DNA of 64,000 nt from Oenanthe sinensis (Eukaryota > Streptophyta > Magnoliopsida > Apiales > Apiaceae). Below, in pieces: positions 1 through 13,200 of this stretch. Both the position numbers and the translations under genes were made by a program. The notes under the pieces are model-generated. The model saw nothing but the letters and a program-made list of their open reading frames with translations. It had not been told where the DNA came from and did not search any database. The stretch lies in the NCBI GenBank assembly GCA_028671895.1, contig CM053794.1:36968501-37032500 (forward strand), given 5' to 3'. Position 1 is the first letter of the stretch. Each line of letters begins with the position of its first letter.

Positions 1-31
1 TGGAGACTAATGTACTTAATGATTTAACCAG

Positions 32-475
32 GTTGAAGAACTCTTGAAAGAGTATGACAATGTCTGCACCCTCAGAGTTCGGATGCCCATATCTTCAGAC
101 CTCAGCAACCCACGCAACTTCATCACAAAGATTAGTCGTTATAACAAGGTGGTTAATATTCCCAACAGTATGACTGTCTTGGATGAGTTGCTACCTATCT
201 CAATTGAGATGGCCAAGCGGAACCTTAAAGGCATATGGAATTTTACCAACCCTGGAGTTGTAAGCCATAATGAGATTTTGGAGATGTATAAGCAATATAT
301 CGACCCATCTTTCAAATACGCAAACTTCACACTGGAAGAGCAAGCCAAAGTGATTGTAGCAGCTCGAAGCAATAATGAGATGGATGGGTCCAAATTAAAG
401 ACCGAATTCCCTGAGTTGCTATCAATTAAAGAATCATTGATCAAGTATGTTTTTGAACCCAACAAAAAAGTTTAG
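32..475 (+). CDS. UER1: UDP-4-keto-6-deoxyglucose 3,5-epimerase/4-reductase, last exon (partial)
   Basis: This is the 3'-terminal exon of a nucleotide-sugar gene; the rest lies left of the window. The exon opens after a pyrimidine-poor AG acceptor (30-31) and reads in frame from GTT GAA GAA to a TAG at 473-475, giving 147 residues. The protein matches the C-terminal half of the bifunctional enzyme (NRS/ER, UER1) that converts UDP-4-keto-6-deoxyglucose to UDP-L-rhamnose in the cytosol, supplying rhamnose for pectin and flavonoids. Visible landmarks are TLRVRMPISSDL, NFITKISRY, NPGVVSHNEILEMY and the C-terminus FEPNKK. The segments FTLEEQAKVIVA and KTEFPEL look more like the stand-alone UER1 protein than the C-terminal domain of the longer RHM proteins, as I recall those families. 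Without the upstream exons an RHM cannot be fully excluded. Confidence 0.88.
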   Translation, partial: VEELLKEYDNVCTLRVRMPISSDLSNPRNFITKISRYNKVVNIPNSMTVLDELLPISIEMAKRNLKGIWNFTNPGVVSHNEILEMYKQYIDPSFKYANFTLEEQAKVIVAARSNNEMDGSKLKTEFPELLSIKESLIKYVFEPNKKV

Positions 476-2292
476 CTGTTGGTTGGGCACTGTAGAATAG
501 TAAACTTCAGGCAACCTCTACAGTCTTGATTACCTTACTATTATTCATTCTTAGGCTGAGGTCATTATTATTGTCATAGTAGATCTGGTGCTGATTCCTG
601 TGTCTTTCTTGATATTGTTTTAAAATATTTCTTTCTTTTACAAGCAAATACCAGTCCCTTTTTCGGAAGTTCTTGGTTAATAGGTATTTCTCCATATATA
701 TGTTTTCTTCTTGTAGCTACCACTACTTTTTGTAATATCTGATTTTGTTATTGTTCATTTATTTGCACCTTAGTATTTCTTTTTCTATCCATATATTCTC
801 TCTTTTTTTCCTTCCTGTTTTTCTTTTTTTACATATATTCTACCCCTTTATGTATCTTAGCAGTTGGAAGAATAGATGAACTAATAGCTAAAACCAGCTC
901 CGATACACCAATATAATGTAATTTTGACACTATTTTGGTGTTAAAATCACACAATCTATAAAATCAACTCCAACCCTAAAGAATCTTTTGCATATAGAAA
1001 GGAAAATTTTAACCTTGTCCAAACTAGATATCCGATGAATTTGTAATAACTAGCTGTCTTCCAAAGTTACGAGGAGCTACCTTAAAAAATGTTGCCGAGG
1101 AGCTCAAAATTGTCTGTTATTATGGTCTCGAGAGAAAATCCTTCTCTACAGTATTAAGAATACTTTTACATTCTACTGCTTCATCTACACACCGGGCACC
1201 TAAACACAGTCATATATAATTTCATCGAAAATTGATGGATTGAATGGTAGAAGAAAATGATATGTTAACATCTTTTTCAAAGAGATAGAGTAATCATTTA
1301 AAAAAAATTAATACCAGTTAATCGCCCAAGCTTCTGAAGAGATTTGGTTTTTAGTACACAACTGCAAGCACCAACCAAACATTGGTGACATTTTCACGAG
1401 TTCTCCATGCCATGCTCCTCATTCTTCCACATCTCCCCTGCAATGTATTTACAAGCACAAAGGTTCAAGTCTCCTGACTATTCTTTTTAGTGTAAAAAAA
1501 TGACCTGACACAGTAAAATGAAATTAAAAAAAAAACAGGACACAATTTTATAAAATATTAAACAGATTTGATCGTCTGTAAGAGCTGTTGGCAGAGATAG
1601 TTAGACAGCTACTCTTGTCGAAATTAGGAATCCACTAGGTCTTTGATTATTATGTTTGTTCCTATCAATTTCAAAGTGGGATGAAAGACAGTACTTGAAT
1701 CAAGTACTCAACAAGATCAAGATTCTTTAATTTTTAATTGGTTGATGAATTCCAGGTAATGATCCAATCGATTAAATTAGATATTAGGATTAATCGCATT
1801 TTAGACAACTATTAAAATAAACCAATTTTTTAGACATAAAAGGTGCATTAATACTTCTTCAACTTGATCAAATATTAGATATTGTCCTGCAGGAATTTAA
1901 GAACCCTAAATTTTCAATGGACGCTGTGATGCTAATACTAATAACAATTCAAAGACATGAAACACTTCTTGCATCAGCAAGAAATCGTGAACCACTATTT
2001 CATTATGCACCCGGTGTAGATGGAAAATGCATTAGAACTGGAAATTGCTATTTACTAGTTGCACTTTCAACCATCATCTCGCTGCTAAATACTATCTATT
2101 TATTCTGAATCCCGCACCGCATTAGATTAAAGTAAATACAGCTATATAGAAGTGGTGAATTTGCGTTGGAGAGGAGCAAACTCTATGATCTGATTAAGTT
2201 ATATATCCGTCAGTGGCAATTCCAAGGCTCTTGTCTATTTCATTTGCAATAAGTTAAGATTAGCCTACATTTTGCTTTCATGAATACGTTGC
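476..2292. other. Gap between UER1 and TPS1 3' ends, with a MITE fragment
   Basis: The two flanking genes are convergent, so this stretch holds both 3' ends. No coding exon is supported; the short frame at 1917-2108 has no recognisable features. Bases about 893-1010 resemble a piece of the Tourist-like MITE family seen at 42465 and 59913 (shared words such as ttttgacactatttt and aaaatcaactcca). The remainder is AT-rich and unremarkable. Confidence 0.6.
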
Positions 2293-5200
2293 TCAGATTG
2301 ATGAAGCTCCCACAACCAATTCCTTTAGAAAGGAAACCACGTCATCTGAAGATCCAAGAATATATCGAGCATTGGAACGAGTTCGACCAACGGTACAAGA
2401 GAAGTAATTTTCTCCTTTGAGATCGAGAACATTCCATGATACCTTTTCTGATGACTGTCGCCGCCCATTCGGCTGTGCACTATTATTACTACTGTTGTTC
2501 GTATTCTTTCTTTCTGGGTTTGGGAGATGTCGTTGACTTTTGTTTTGTAATGATTTTGAGCTGCCTTTGCTGGTTTGCAATTTTGAAGCAGGTCTTTTCT
2601 CCGCAGGCGACTTTAAGGAATCATTTATCTTCGCTCTTGGAAGACCTATGATGGATTCAGAAGGAAGCTCTGGCTCAAAAAAAGAATAGACATCCTCATC
2701 CTGATGCAAACGAAGATACTGGTCATTGACTCATTGTGCCAGCATAAGATGGGGTTAACCACTACATAAACTTTAAGAAACTTGGAATCTAATAATACTC
2801 ACAATTCAGCTATTCCATTATTATTTGAAAAATAAACTGTGTTGGTCTGTGCTGTGCATCAGTTTTAGGACCTTCGAAATGATGCATGATTTAATTGGAA
2901 ATGTGTGAAAGCTTATATATACAAGGCAAAGTGTGCGTGTGCCTATCCAGCGCGCACAAGGAATCAGATGCAGATCACCATTTCTTGCAATCACATGTTC
3001 TGCGATTTGTGTAACCGAACCACTAATCTAGCAATTAAATATGTCAAAAATCTCAATTTACTAACACTGTCATTGTTCCTCTATGCAAACACAGGTAAGA
3101 TTATTTATATGCCGTCTAGACCTAGTGTCTACTCTATTTCATATCCAGAGATAAGATTGCTTCTATGATCTATCCCATCTACTCTGTTTAATATTTTATA
3201 ATAACTATATCAACAGTCAAACAACTAAGAATACTATCAAGGGATAAATATAATCATAAGAAAGGAAGGATCTTCTCACAAGGCATCTCAAGCATAGCCA
3301 AACTTGGGTTTAGATCATACCTTCCCAAGGAAGTGCCCTACACACAAGACATAATCGATAGGTGTAGAAATTGATTTGCTGTGTACTATTTCTCCAAGTA
3401 TTCGATCAATTGCAGCACCCTGTATATGAAGGAGGGGAATGGGGGAACAAAAGTCTGAATGTAAAATCCCAAATAATTCTAGAGGAGAAAATAAGTGATG
3501 AAAAAGTAAAATCCAGTCACCTTTGTAACACCAACTGCTCGGACCTCAACCGACCTGCTACCTTGAACGACGTCGACCGATGCATTAGATATCGGACCTG
3601 TCCAGAGATGCTGCAACATGTCTCTGGCTTGCAATCTTCCAAATTCGATATCTGCAATTATAGTAACATTTTTTTTGACAGGCACAATTATAGTAAAAAC
3701 TACAATTACATGGAAAATAGCATTAATAATGCTTTAAAATTTTAACTTGAAATGAGCAAAAAATCAAACATATCGAGTACCTGCATACTTATAATTCCAT
3801 ACAAGTGAAGTCTCACGGAGTTCAAGATGTGATCGAGGAGTTCTCTCAGTGAAGTACTCAAAGACATGCTGCAAAGTTGTCAAAATTTACGTACTTTCAG
3901 ATTTGAAATTTTGTACGTATTTGATATAGTGTCTTTAGTACATACTTTTACGCTGTCAACCCAGTCCATATTTAAATGCTCTGGCATTGTTGTCATCCAT
4001 TCTCCTCTTGTAGCTCGTAAGAACATACCATTTTCTGCCGCCAACCACATGTTGTACTCGCAAAAGTTCTGTTAAAGGACTCAGTTCCATTAGAATGAAA
4101 TATAGTAGCAAAATAAAATAAAATTCCAGAGGTGTAGCTAGAGGAAGTACTTCATCCAAGACATTTCTATCACTTCCACTGAGGACGACAACAGTTGTAT
4201 TTGGATCATTGCAAAGTTCAAACAAGGGCTCTTTAATATCTGGATGCAATTTTAGCTCCATTGCTCTAATTTGATCTCCACCTCTTCTACCGGGTGTATC
4301 GACTGGTTCGGTTAAGGTGGCATTGAATCCCTGTTGACATTAACACACAATTGAGAACAATTATAATTTATAACTTTATCCAGAACAGAATATATTTCTT
4401 ATTGGATATTCAAACACAAAGGGATGCTAACATAATGTTTGGGGCCTAGCTTATATCAGGTGAGGTTTTGCATGCGATCAATATATGTAGTTTTAGACTT
4501 TTAGTGTGGTCAGTGGTGGTGCGATGCCAAAGAGTATCCATGCTTGTAAAAAGCAATGATAAAATAAACAATCATATATTCCAGAAAATCAACAAATATG
4601 TGCAATGGGATGCAATATTTATTAATGAAAGTTGGTCGAAGCCACAAGATTAAAAGAAGCAAAATATACCAGTATGAGTAGACGGTTGCTGGATTGCAAG
4701 TAGTGCTTGATTGCATCTTTTACTGGAAGTACTGGTGGGACTTCTCTTATCCTTTGCTGAGCTTCAACTACAGTGTCATTCAGTTCACTACAAAACACCA
4801 GAGAAGATAATCCAGATAAATGCATTTTGATTTTTCAATAATTCTTTATTACATTTCAGTCATCAGACACTCACATGCATAATGCATGTACACTAAAAAC
4901 AACACATTGCCTTGTAAAATATTCCAATTTTAATTATTTTTCTTCATAAAGAACTGGACATACTTATCGTTCTTTGGTGAAAGTGTGAAAATACAAAACG
5001 CAACTAAATGATACTAATGTTCTATGTTACCTCACAAACGTTTCAGCCCACTCTTGAGCAGTATGAGTTGTGACGTGATAAAAGTTATGGTGATGTCGTT
5101 TCTCTCTTTCATCCGCTCTCATATTCAAGGCTTGGCCAATAGAAGAAGCTACTTCTGTAATGTTCCAGGGATTCACGAGGAGCGCTCCAGCACCAAGAGA

Positions 5201-8200
5201 CTGTGCAGCACCTGCAAACTACAATTAAGCCAAAAGAATGACAAATTTGTAGCCTGTACAAAAGAAAACAACAAAAGATTTGCTTATGTAGAGAGTAAAA
5301 ATAAAGGATCATCAATTATCTAAAATACTTTGTAACTAGGACAGGAGTATATATGTGTGTTTGTAATCGTAACATATATTTTTTTTTGAGCAGGTCATGC
5401 AATGTTGAAAATACATGAGTGGGTAAGATTAAGAAAAAATTCTTTGTTTATACGTTCTCAACGAAATTAAAGTCTTAAACCAACAGTCCAACAACATCAT
5501 CCATAGTGTTTATCCAATTTCAACTGATCAGGATTCAGAAGGTTATCACTATAGACTTGCTTTTAAAATTATAGGAGTATCCTATACAATCTTTATAACC
5601 ATCAAAGTTAGACGGATGAATAAACAAGAAGATAGCTATAAATTGTTCTCAATTTGTATTATACAAACATAAATCACAGGATATATAAATAATATCAAAT
5701 TTTAGGGCTGGGTATGCGAAATATATCATTATCATTTAACACTTGAGTTGATTATTGTTTTAAAAAATAATGACTATATAATGTAAAAAGATATGTTACA
5801 CCTTGCAATGTCTGTTGTCACAGTCCACCACGATCATAGAATTTGTAGGAGCACATATGCAGACAAAAACTAAATTTTGGGCTAAGCATAAAACAGGGTA
5901 GCAATATTTACTTCACTCAGAATAAGAACTCCTTTTTTTGAATCTTGGCATGCCACAAACTCATAGCTGACGAGATTCATTCCATCCCGCAAAGATGTGA
6001 CAAGTGCTACATCTGTATAGAAAACAAACAATCAATTAGTCCTACTGTCATTGGATGAATGCCACAAGTTGTAAGAATGATATTTTCTATGCATTAATTG
6101 AACATATATATACATCGAGTAGTTGGGGACACATTTTGGGCTGAATTGTAATATTTGTAATTAACTAAATATTCAATAGTAAACACTTCCATCAATGAAC
6201 AACAATTTCTGTAATGAACTATTCACATCAATTACATGGACTTGGATATGTTCCCTTACCCTGGACCGTTAATATATTTCCTATCTAAACAGGAAGCTGG
6301 CTAAAATGAAAGTAAGGAAGCAGACTGCACATGAGGTCATTTAGGGACGAATTAGATTGAATATTTCTAGATGAATTAAATCAAATTAACGAATGATACA
6401 AGGCCAATAACGGATAGATTGATTATCTGAATGGTTACCTAGTAGATCCATGAGAGAGTTACACAGTGATGTACGAGAAGGAGAATGTCTGCTTGCCAAT
6501 AACAAGTAATAAAACAAATTATACATACATGCATGTATGCACACACAAAAAAGATGATGATATCAAGTAAAAGAGTAGCAATCAAGCCAAGCAGCTTCCT
6601 AATAAATGCACAACCGTGCAAACTACAAAAATAGTACAAAAATTGTAAGTAATTTTCTTGATTTAAGTATAGAAAAAGAATTAATACCAGTGACGGCATA
6701 TAGTGCGCACAGTGCATGAAAGTCGAGCGATCGATCCTGCATGAAACAAGATATGCTATAGATTTGTAGTATGAATTCTGACCTCAAAAGTTAAGATCCA
6801 AAAAAGCAGGACATTATTATAAAAAATATTGTTGCAAAGAAAGCAAGTCCAATTGTCCATGATCAGCTAACTTAGTAACAATCACCGTGAATATATTTAA
6901 ATTGACATTACGTCATACTACATTATAATACCCTGAGGTTAATTAAAATATATTTGAATGCATGAAACATACACATGCAATTTTCAAGCAATTCTTGAAC
7001 ACGCTCCCTTAAATGTATAAACCTAACATGTACATATAAACATGTATTCTTCATGAGGATTCTTGTGGACCATTGACTAATGCAAAATAAAAGTCTTACC
7101 AGATGATGTATTGGAACGGCAGACAAACTTCCAAATCTACCGTTGATGCGCCCAACAATTTCATGAACTTGGCTTGTAAGTTTCTGATCTGATAAAATAG
7201 GAATATCATAAATGTAATATTCACAATATTATAACTAAAATAACAAACAATAAGAACAAGCATTTAGAAAACATACATTCTGAAACATCTGTTCTTGTTG
7301 GCACTGCAATCTGCAGTAAAACAACTTTATCCCGCCAATATGCATTTTCTTCAAGAAACTTTTCAAATGCTAATAATTTCTGGGGAATCCCTTTAATCAT
7401 ATCAAGGCGATCAACACCTAACATTACCTGTAAATAACAGTAACATACTTTTAAAGTTGCTGAGTTTTGATCCACAACTACATGAATGGAGTAGATATAA
7501 AAATTAAGTACAACTCTTAGAGAAACGTCAGTAAAATACCAGTCACTTAAATATATCAAGACTGGTCAATAGTGACAAATTTCTTTGGACATACCTCCAA
7601 TAACTAAATATTTCTCAAACCTTCTTACTACAAGACTAAGTTCATTGTGACATCTAGTGGAAATAAACATATTATCTGAAGTCAAGGGTAAAAAAATAAA
7701 ACATGTACCTTTCGCTCAGAAAATCTTTCTTTCAATTCTCTGATGTGTTCTTGCACTTGAGGAAGCTCCAGCGCTCGGATAAATCGATCCGAATCTATCC
7801 CAATAGGAAACTGAAATTTAGCAAATATGTCAAACTTAAGTATGTGGTAGACAGATGATAAAAGGCAAAAGAGTAGTCTGGCGGTAAGCAACTATGTCCA
7901 GGGCAGAATAAGCCTGGAGTTCTATCCTCACCAATCTCCTCACACCAAGTCTCCCCTCCCTCTTATAATATAATTTCATAGAAGAATATTTTCTTAGAAG
8001 TTTAGAAAGTAATGTTACATATGTAAGGTATATTTGATTTCACTCCCTTCCAGTGTGCAAACAAATATTCTCTCCTATCTCCCATCTGAAACCTTCTAAG
8101 ATATTATTTTCTTCTAATTCTATGCACACTATATCATCAACTTCACTCTCACCTCCATTTATTACTTCATCCCTATGTTCCACTTACTTATTGCTTTTCA

Positions 8201-10289
8201 AACTTCATTCCTCTCCAATCAACCAATCAAAGGCAGCATTAAAATATTCAACCAATGGAAACAGCACTTGAATCTTATGCATACCGCAGCCACGCGAGTC
8301 AGCCTTCCTTGATCTTCCACTCCTTCTGGTGTACCCTCCAGTCCGAGAATTCTAGTGCATGCACTAACAAAGTGCCTTGCATAGTCATATGTATGGAATC
8401 TAAGAAGAGAAGTCATCGTTTAGTGACTGTAACTTATTACAAGAAAAAAAACAATATGTAAGAATTGGTAAACTCAGAAAAAAGAGCTCTCAAGTCTACC
8501 CAAACGAAGCCTGAACATCAGTCAATATACTGCAAATCAGCTTATTGTATATACAGAGTTATAAAGGGAAGTTATGTCTTTTATATGACTGAGGTGCCAC
8601 AGTTTCATTTGCAATAAGATAAATTTCAACATCCATATCTAAAAGTTAGTATCTTGTCATGTCAGTCATCACAATTAATATGCTGTAAAACTTGTGTCGT
8701 CAAAAGGGAACTTGCAAAAAAGGTTTGTTGTATTAAAAACATTAAGTGTTCACGTATGTGCAGCATAACCTTAAGGTGTGTAATAACAATTCAAAATGAA
8801 CAAACTGGGGTTCGCTACAGCATAACAATGCTAAACTAGCAGGTATGCGTGAAAAACTATATACATACTTTTTCAGAAGGTAAATTGTCAGCATTCAGCA
8901 GCAATAAGAAGATTAAGTAATATGGATATATTCTATTTGGCAGAATTAACTCCTAATATACGCTCGTCACTAACTCCTCCTTACTACGTCATTTCCCTTG
9001 GTATAACTGGCTTATGATGAACCTAGTTGCATTTATTGCTCCTATAATTTAAAATAAGCAATTAACTCATTATGCTATGATGATTGATATGTTTGCAAGC
9101 CATTATACTACATATACAAATGCTTACCCAACTAAATCCGCAGCAAGAACAGCACGTAAAAGCTCTGATCGAGACGGCAGCGTCCTGTGAATTTCAGAAG
9201 ATGGAAATGGCGTGTGAAGAAACCAACCGACTTTCATTTTGCTGTCATATTCTTTCAGGCATTTGGGTAAGAACATTAGGTGGTAGTCATGGCACCACAC
9301 AACGTCACCTTCCTCATAATGCTCATTCACCACATCAGCAAACATTTGATTTGCTTTCTTATATGCAGCAAACTGGGACTGGAAACTTCTGGTAGTTGCA
9401 AGACGATCTTCTTGGGGAAGTCCCAGATAATGGAAGAGAGGCCATAATATATTGTTACAATATCCATTATAATACTGATGAACAATCTCTTCATCGAGGA
9501 ATACAGGAATACACCTCTGCAGGAGGGGGGGGGGGAGGGATTAGCAGATATCAAAACTGCCATGTAATAAGCTAGAAATGAGTTAATCTACAACCCTTTT
9601 TTTTGCCACTAGAATTGGGAATCCGAGTCAAAAGGGATAAAGTTGAAGAATAAGATAGTAAAACAAGTGCACCTTCTCAGCAAGTGCTTTTGTAAGTGCC
9701 TTCTGCCCAGCCTCATCTGGCACATTCACGCCGGCCCAACCTATCCATCTCGCCTCAAATTCCTTCACGCCTTCAAAATTGTGGCGACTTCAAATTAGTT
9801 TTCATGTTGCACGTGTACATTTAAATGTAAAGAAGAAATGATGCAATAGGAGTCAATAAAAAACACAGAAAACAAAATCGTGCAATACTAACCGAGAAGA
9901 GCACTGACTAGGCCACCAGCACTTATCTCCAGTGACCACGACTCCTCTCCTCTCCTAATTGCAGAAACGGGAAGCCTATTAGCCACGACCAAGAGCCTCT
10001 GTCTAAAAGGCTCACCATCTGGCCTTTCAAATCCATCAGCAAGTGCATGAGCAGCCAAGGCCCCTTCCAAATACTGTTCCACATAAGAAACTCCTAGATC
10101 ATCACCATCACTCAAACGTACATCCCCGAGCTCGGAAAGGCCTGCAGAAGTAGTCCTGATACCATCACTAGTAGTATCATTTGAATACGAAGCCTTGCTA
10201 CTCTTTCTGAGCTCTCTTTCACGTAATAACCTCTCTATTCGATTAGACGAAATGGACGCATTGTTGTTGTAGTTATTATTCCCAGGCAT
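2293..10289 (-). CDS. TPS1: Trehalose-6-phosphate synthase, class I (TPS1-like), 17 coding exons
   Basis: Makes trehalose 6-phosphate, a sugar-status signal, from UDP-glucose and glucose 6-phosphate. Exons, read 5' to 3': 10289-9893, 9770-9673, 9516-9128, 8399-8285, 7810-7709, 7427-7277, 7188-7100, 6736-6688, 6012-5912, 5218-5031, 4787-4670, 4330-4151, 4068-3946, 3868-3781, 3651-3521, 3419-3321, 2700-2293. All junctions are GT-AG, phases agree, and the total is 2826 nt (941 aa), close to the length known for Arabidopsis TPS1 (942 aa). The N-terminal extension carries the ERLLRERELR motif of class I enzymes. Family GT20 landmarks are the glycine-rich LEISAGGLVSALLG, CHDYHL near residue 242, DRLDMIKG (R374, K379) and DGMNLVSYEF (D473, E481). 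The phosphatase-like domain starts near 600 with FNATLTEP in place of the DxDGTL motif, so phosphatase activity is not expected. One oddity is Cys662 where relatives have Gly (NFGEY). Confidence 0.97.
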
Positions 10290-10562
10290 ATGGCCTGTTT
10301 ACGCAAATCTCTCGAATACACAGCAATTTGTACAACTCCAAGACACCGTTAACTAGCTCTACATTTGATATTACACTAGACGCAATCAGACTCGCAATAA
10401 AACAATATGTAAATTGAAGCAATATATGCATACATACAAAGGTCACGCTCCATCGAGAAGAGTTATAACAAGTTTCACGTGTTTCTAGAGCGATAAAACA
10501 AAGATTAATACAAAGTATAGGCAAGTAAAAAAATAAATGAAGGGAGCGCGCGATGAACTGAC
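10290..10562 (-). other. TPS1 5'-UTR intron and leader
   Basis: On the minus strand an AG acceptor (10296-10295) lies five bases before the ATG. A matching donor, CACTCAG followed by gtcagt, ends the upstream exon at 10563. This implies a 268 bp intron (10295-10562) in the 5' UTR. Arabidopsis TPS1 is also known to have a leader intron, which supports the reading. Confidence 0.7.
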
Positions 10563-10639
10563 CTGAGTGATTAAAGGTTGAAAGTTAATTGTGTTGGGGA
10601 GAGAGGAGAGCTTGGTTGATCCAAAAGAGAAAGAGAAGC

Positions 10640-10661
10640 ATACATATATATATATACATAC
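10640..10661 (-). promoter_or_regulatory. Candidate TATA region of TPS1
   Basis: A TATATATATATA tract lies about 80-95 bases upstream of the inferred leader donor on the minus strand, followed by CT-rich sequence typical of plant leaders. Inference from position and composition only; simple TA repeats are common in this window. Confidence 0.35.
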
Positions 10662-10662
10662 G

Positions 10663-11035
10663 CGAGAGGAGTATAGTATAGTATATGTATATAATGTTGG
10701 AAGAATCGGGTTCGTGTGTATAGGTCGGTTGATATATGATGGGGATAGAAAAGGGGGCCGGGGGGGTTAGTGCCATGCAAGTGCCACACAATATACGTAT
10801 GTATTTTTCCCCCAAATCGTAAGGGGGGCTCTATACTCTCTGGTACGGTCAATCATAACTGGCTAATACATCTCATTATTGTGTTTGTGGTGCCGCTCTT
10901 TATTAGCGCACAAGGGGCAATATTAAAATTTTGAGTCGGTTTGGTTTAGATGGTATGAGTTTGTTATAAGAAATTGGATTAAGGTGATATAAGATGATTT
11001 GTTTCGTTTAATTTTGGAATAAAATTATCAATCAT

Positions 11036-11071
<36 letters not shown>

Positions 11072-11700
11072 CAATTATGTACTCGTACTAAATTTTTGAT
11101 GTTTTAATTTATAATAGGAAAATCTTATCCATACAACGATTCAAAAGCATCTACTTTTTCCATTTAAACATATTTTGGAAGAAAGGTTTTTATATAGCAT
11201 TAAAAACTTAAAAATAGTTGCAAGTACCGGCCGATATAGACCACTATAATGTGAGTTTAAAGTGATATTTTTACGTACAATGACCCCAAAAAAGTTGGAA
11301 GAAGAAATCATCAACATACCACTACATGGATTTGAGTTTACATGTCCTGATATAATTGAAGCACGTGTTAATGACACTAATATATTGTCAACTATTTTGC
11401 TAAAATAAAATATTATAAGTCACACACACATATATAATTTTAAATTATATTCTTTAATATTTATATAATGTTACTGATACTTTATCTAGATGTCGTGATC
11501 TGCTTGACCTACATTGGTGGCATTGATATTGTTAGCGGCGGATGAGAAATAAAGAGATCTTAGAATCATAACAAATTAGTAAATTGTGAATTATAAAACA
11601 CATATATATATATATATATTCAAATTATTATTTGATTTTATAATTTTTATAAATTTAATACTACTATTTTGGTTTAATATAATTTTGTTATATCAAATTT
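10663..11700. other. TPS1 upstream region, AT-rich, with (TA)n
   Basis: TPS1 upstream DNA. It contains a GC-richer 200 bp near the promoter and a (TA)n tract at about 11038-11069. No gene is supported; the frame at 11141-11377 shows no coding signature. Confidence 0.5.
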
Positions 11701-11803
11701 TATCATATTCAGCTCAATCAGCAGTAATGTAACTTTGTGGAGAAAATTTTAATAAATTTAAAATTTATTATGAGGCCGCCGCGAAGCGAGATTTTTTCAC
11801 TAG
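11700..11803 (+). mobile_element. Helitron-like 3' end, array element 1
   Basis: The last about 100 bases closely match the 3' end of array element 2 (13090-13199), including ttattatgaggycgcc, a GC-rich hairpin-forming stretch and a terminal CACTAG. A CTAG terminus after a short GC hairpin with a following T is the known Helitron 3' signature. The 5' end was not located. Confidence 0.55.
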
Positions 11804-11805
11804 TA

Positions 11806-13199
11806 TCAATATATATATATATACACACACACACACGCACACACACACACATATAAAGGAGAAGACTAGGGCGATTAGGTGACGCCCCTCAGATCGCTTC
11901 TAACTATTTTTATAATTTTTTTAGAGTTTTGCAATTTTAAATATTGATAATTAAAATTTCTTTTTCCATCATCGAAATTTTAGATAAGTCATTATTATTT
12001 ATAGGGAAGAAAATAATTGTACAAGATAAGTATATATAATATATATAAGGAAATATTATATGAAAATATTATATAAGATAATTATTAACTATTACCTAAA
12101 TTGAATATGTTTCCATGTAAAAGGTATTTTACCCACTTATAAATTGAAGATAAGTATCAGAAAAATAAATCACAACAAATTTACTTACATCCAAAATTTA
12201 ATAAATCATTAATTATACTCGGTTGAATGCTTTCAACAACATAGAGACAATCGAATGAAAAGATCAATAGGATGCAAGATGCGAAAGTCAGTCAATATAT
12301 ACACATGCAATCAATTTAGACTTGACATGATTTTAAGTGATGAAAAGGTAATTTTTTGTTACTTCTTAGTTTATCACAATTATACATTGTTATTATTTTT
12401 GTTGTCTTTTAATTTTTGGCAGAAAAATTTTATCCATGCAATAATTCATGGGCCGATATAACTACCATGAAAACGTTAGAAGGAGGTTATGAAATTTGAA
12501 AACGAGAGACAGTTCAGTTGAGAGAAACAAGTTCAACCAGAGGCGGCTCAATACCCGCTACGAAGCGCGTGTAATTTGTTTAGTGAATTAGTTTTGGAAA
12601 GCGTGTTATTCATAAAATTTGTTTAGTAGATTTATTCTGAGAAGCGTGTTATTTGTAAAATTTGATAACAACAAGAGATAGTTCAATGGAGAGAAACAAG
12701 TTCAATGAGAGATGATTCAACGACCGCCTTAATTTTTTATTCTAATGATTATGTAAGTTTTCTTCAATCAGTGTGCCTCCACTGAGTTAATAAGCCTAAT
12801 TCCGGAATCAGGTCATTAAAGGAAGAGCATATCTTTCTTCCTTCTTGACCATATATCTCTGGTTATATTTATAAACTAACATCTTTAATAAGTAAATAAC
12901 AGAGGGTTCTTGCATTTCAACAGGGTTGTTTCGTAAAATTTGAGAACAATGAGATACGACTCAATGGAAAGAAACAAGTTCAATGATAGACGTCTCAATG
13001 GCTCATGAACTTTCTTCTCAAGTCAAGTAAATTATTATTATCCATAAGATAAGTTTCAAAATTATATCAAATTTAAATTTTTGTTATATCAAATTTTATC
13101 ATATGCAGTTCAGTCATCAGTGATGTAACTTTGTGATTTTTTTTTAATAAATTTAAAATTTATTATGAGGTCGCCTCGAAGCGCGATTTTTTTCACTGG
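11806..13199 (+). mobile_element. Helitron-like element, array element 2
   Basis: Begins TCAATATA directly after the T that follows element 1. A TA/CA microsatellite (11808-11852) has grown near the 5' end, followed by the family motif aaggagaagac and ggtgacgc. It ends with gaagcgcgattttttt and CACTGG before a T. TC at the 5' end, CTRR at the 3' end and a 3' GC hairpin are Helitron traits. No RepHel protein is encoded, so it would be non-autonomous. Confidence 0.6.
12500..13006 (+). repeat. Three diverged copies of a 50 bp motif inside element 2
   Basis: A unit beginning GAGACAGTTCA or GAGATAGTTCA, continuing AGAAACAAGTTCAA and ending in a CTCAA or CGACCG-like tail occurs near 12506-12552, 12673-12726 and 12951-13005. 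Spacing is irregular (about 167 and 278 bp) and copies differ at many sites. Confidence 0.55.
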
Positions 13200-13200
13200 T

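Noticed and set aside
2905..3168. Plus-strand 87-codon frame within the TPS1 region
   Set aside because: It lies in TPS1 intron 16 (2701-3320) and has no recognisable features.
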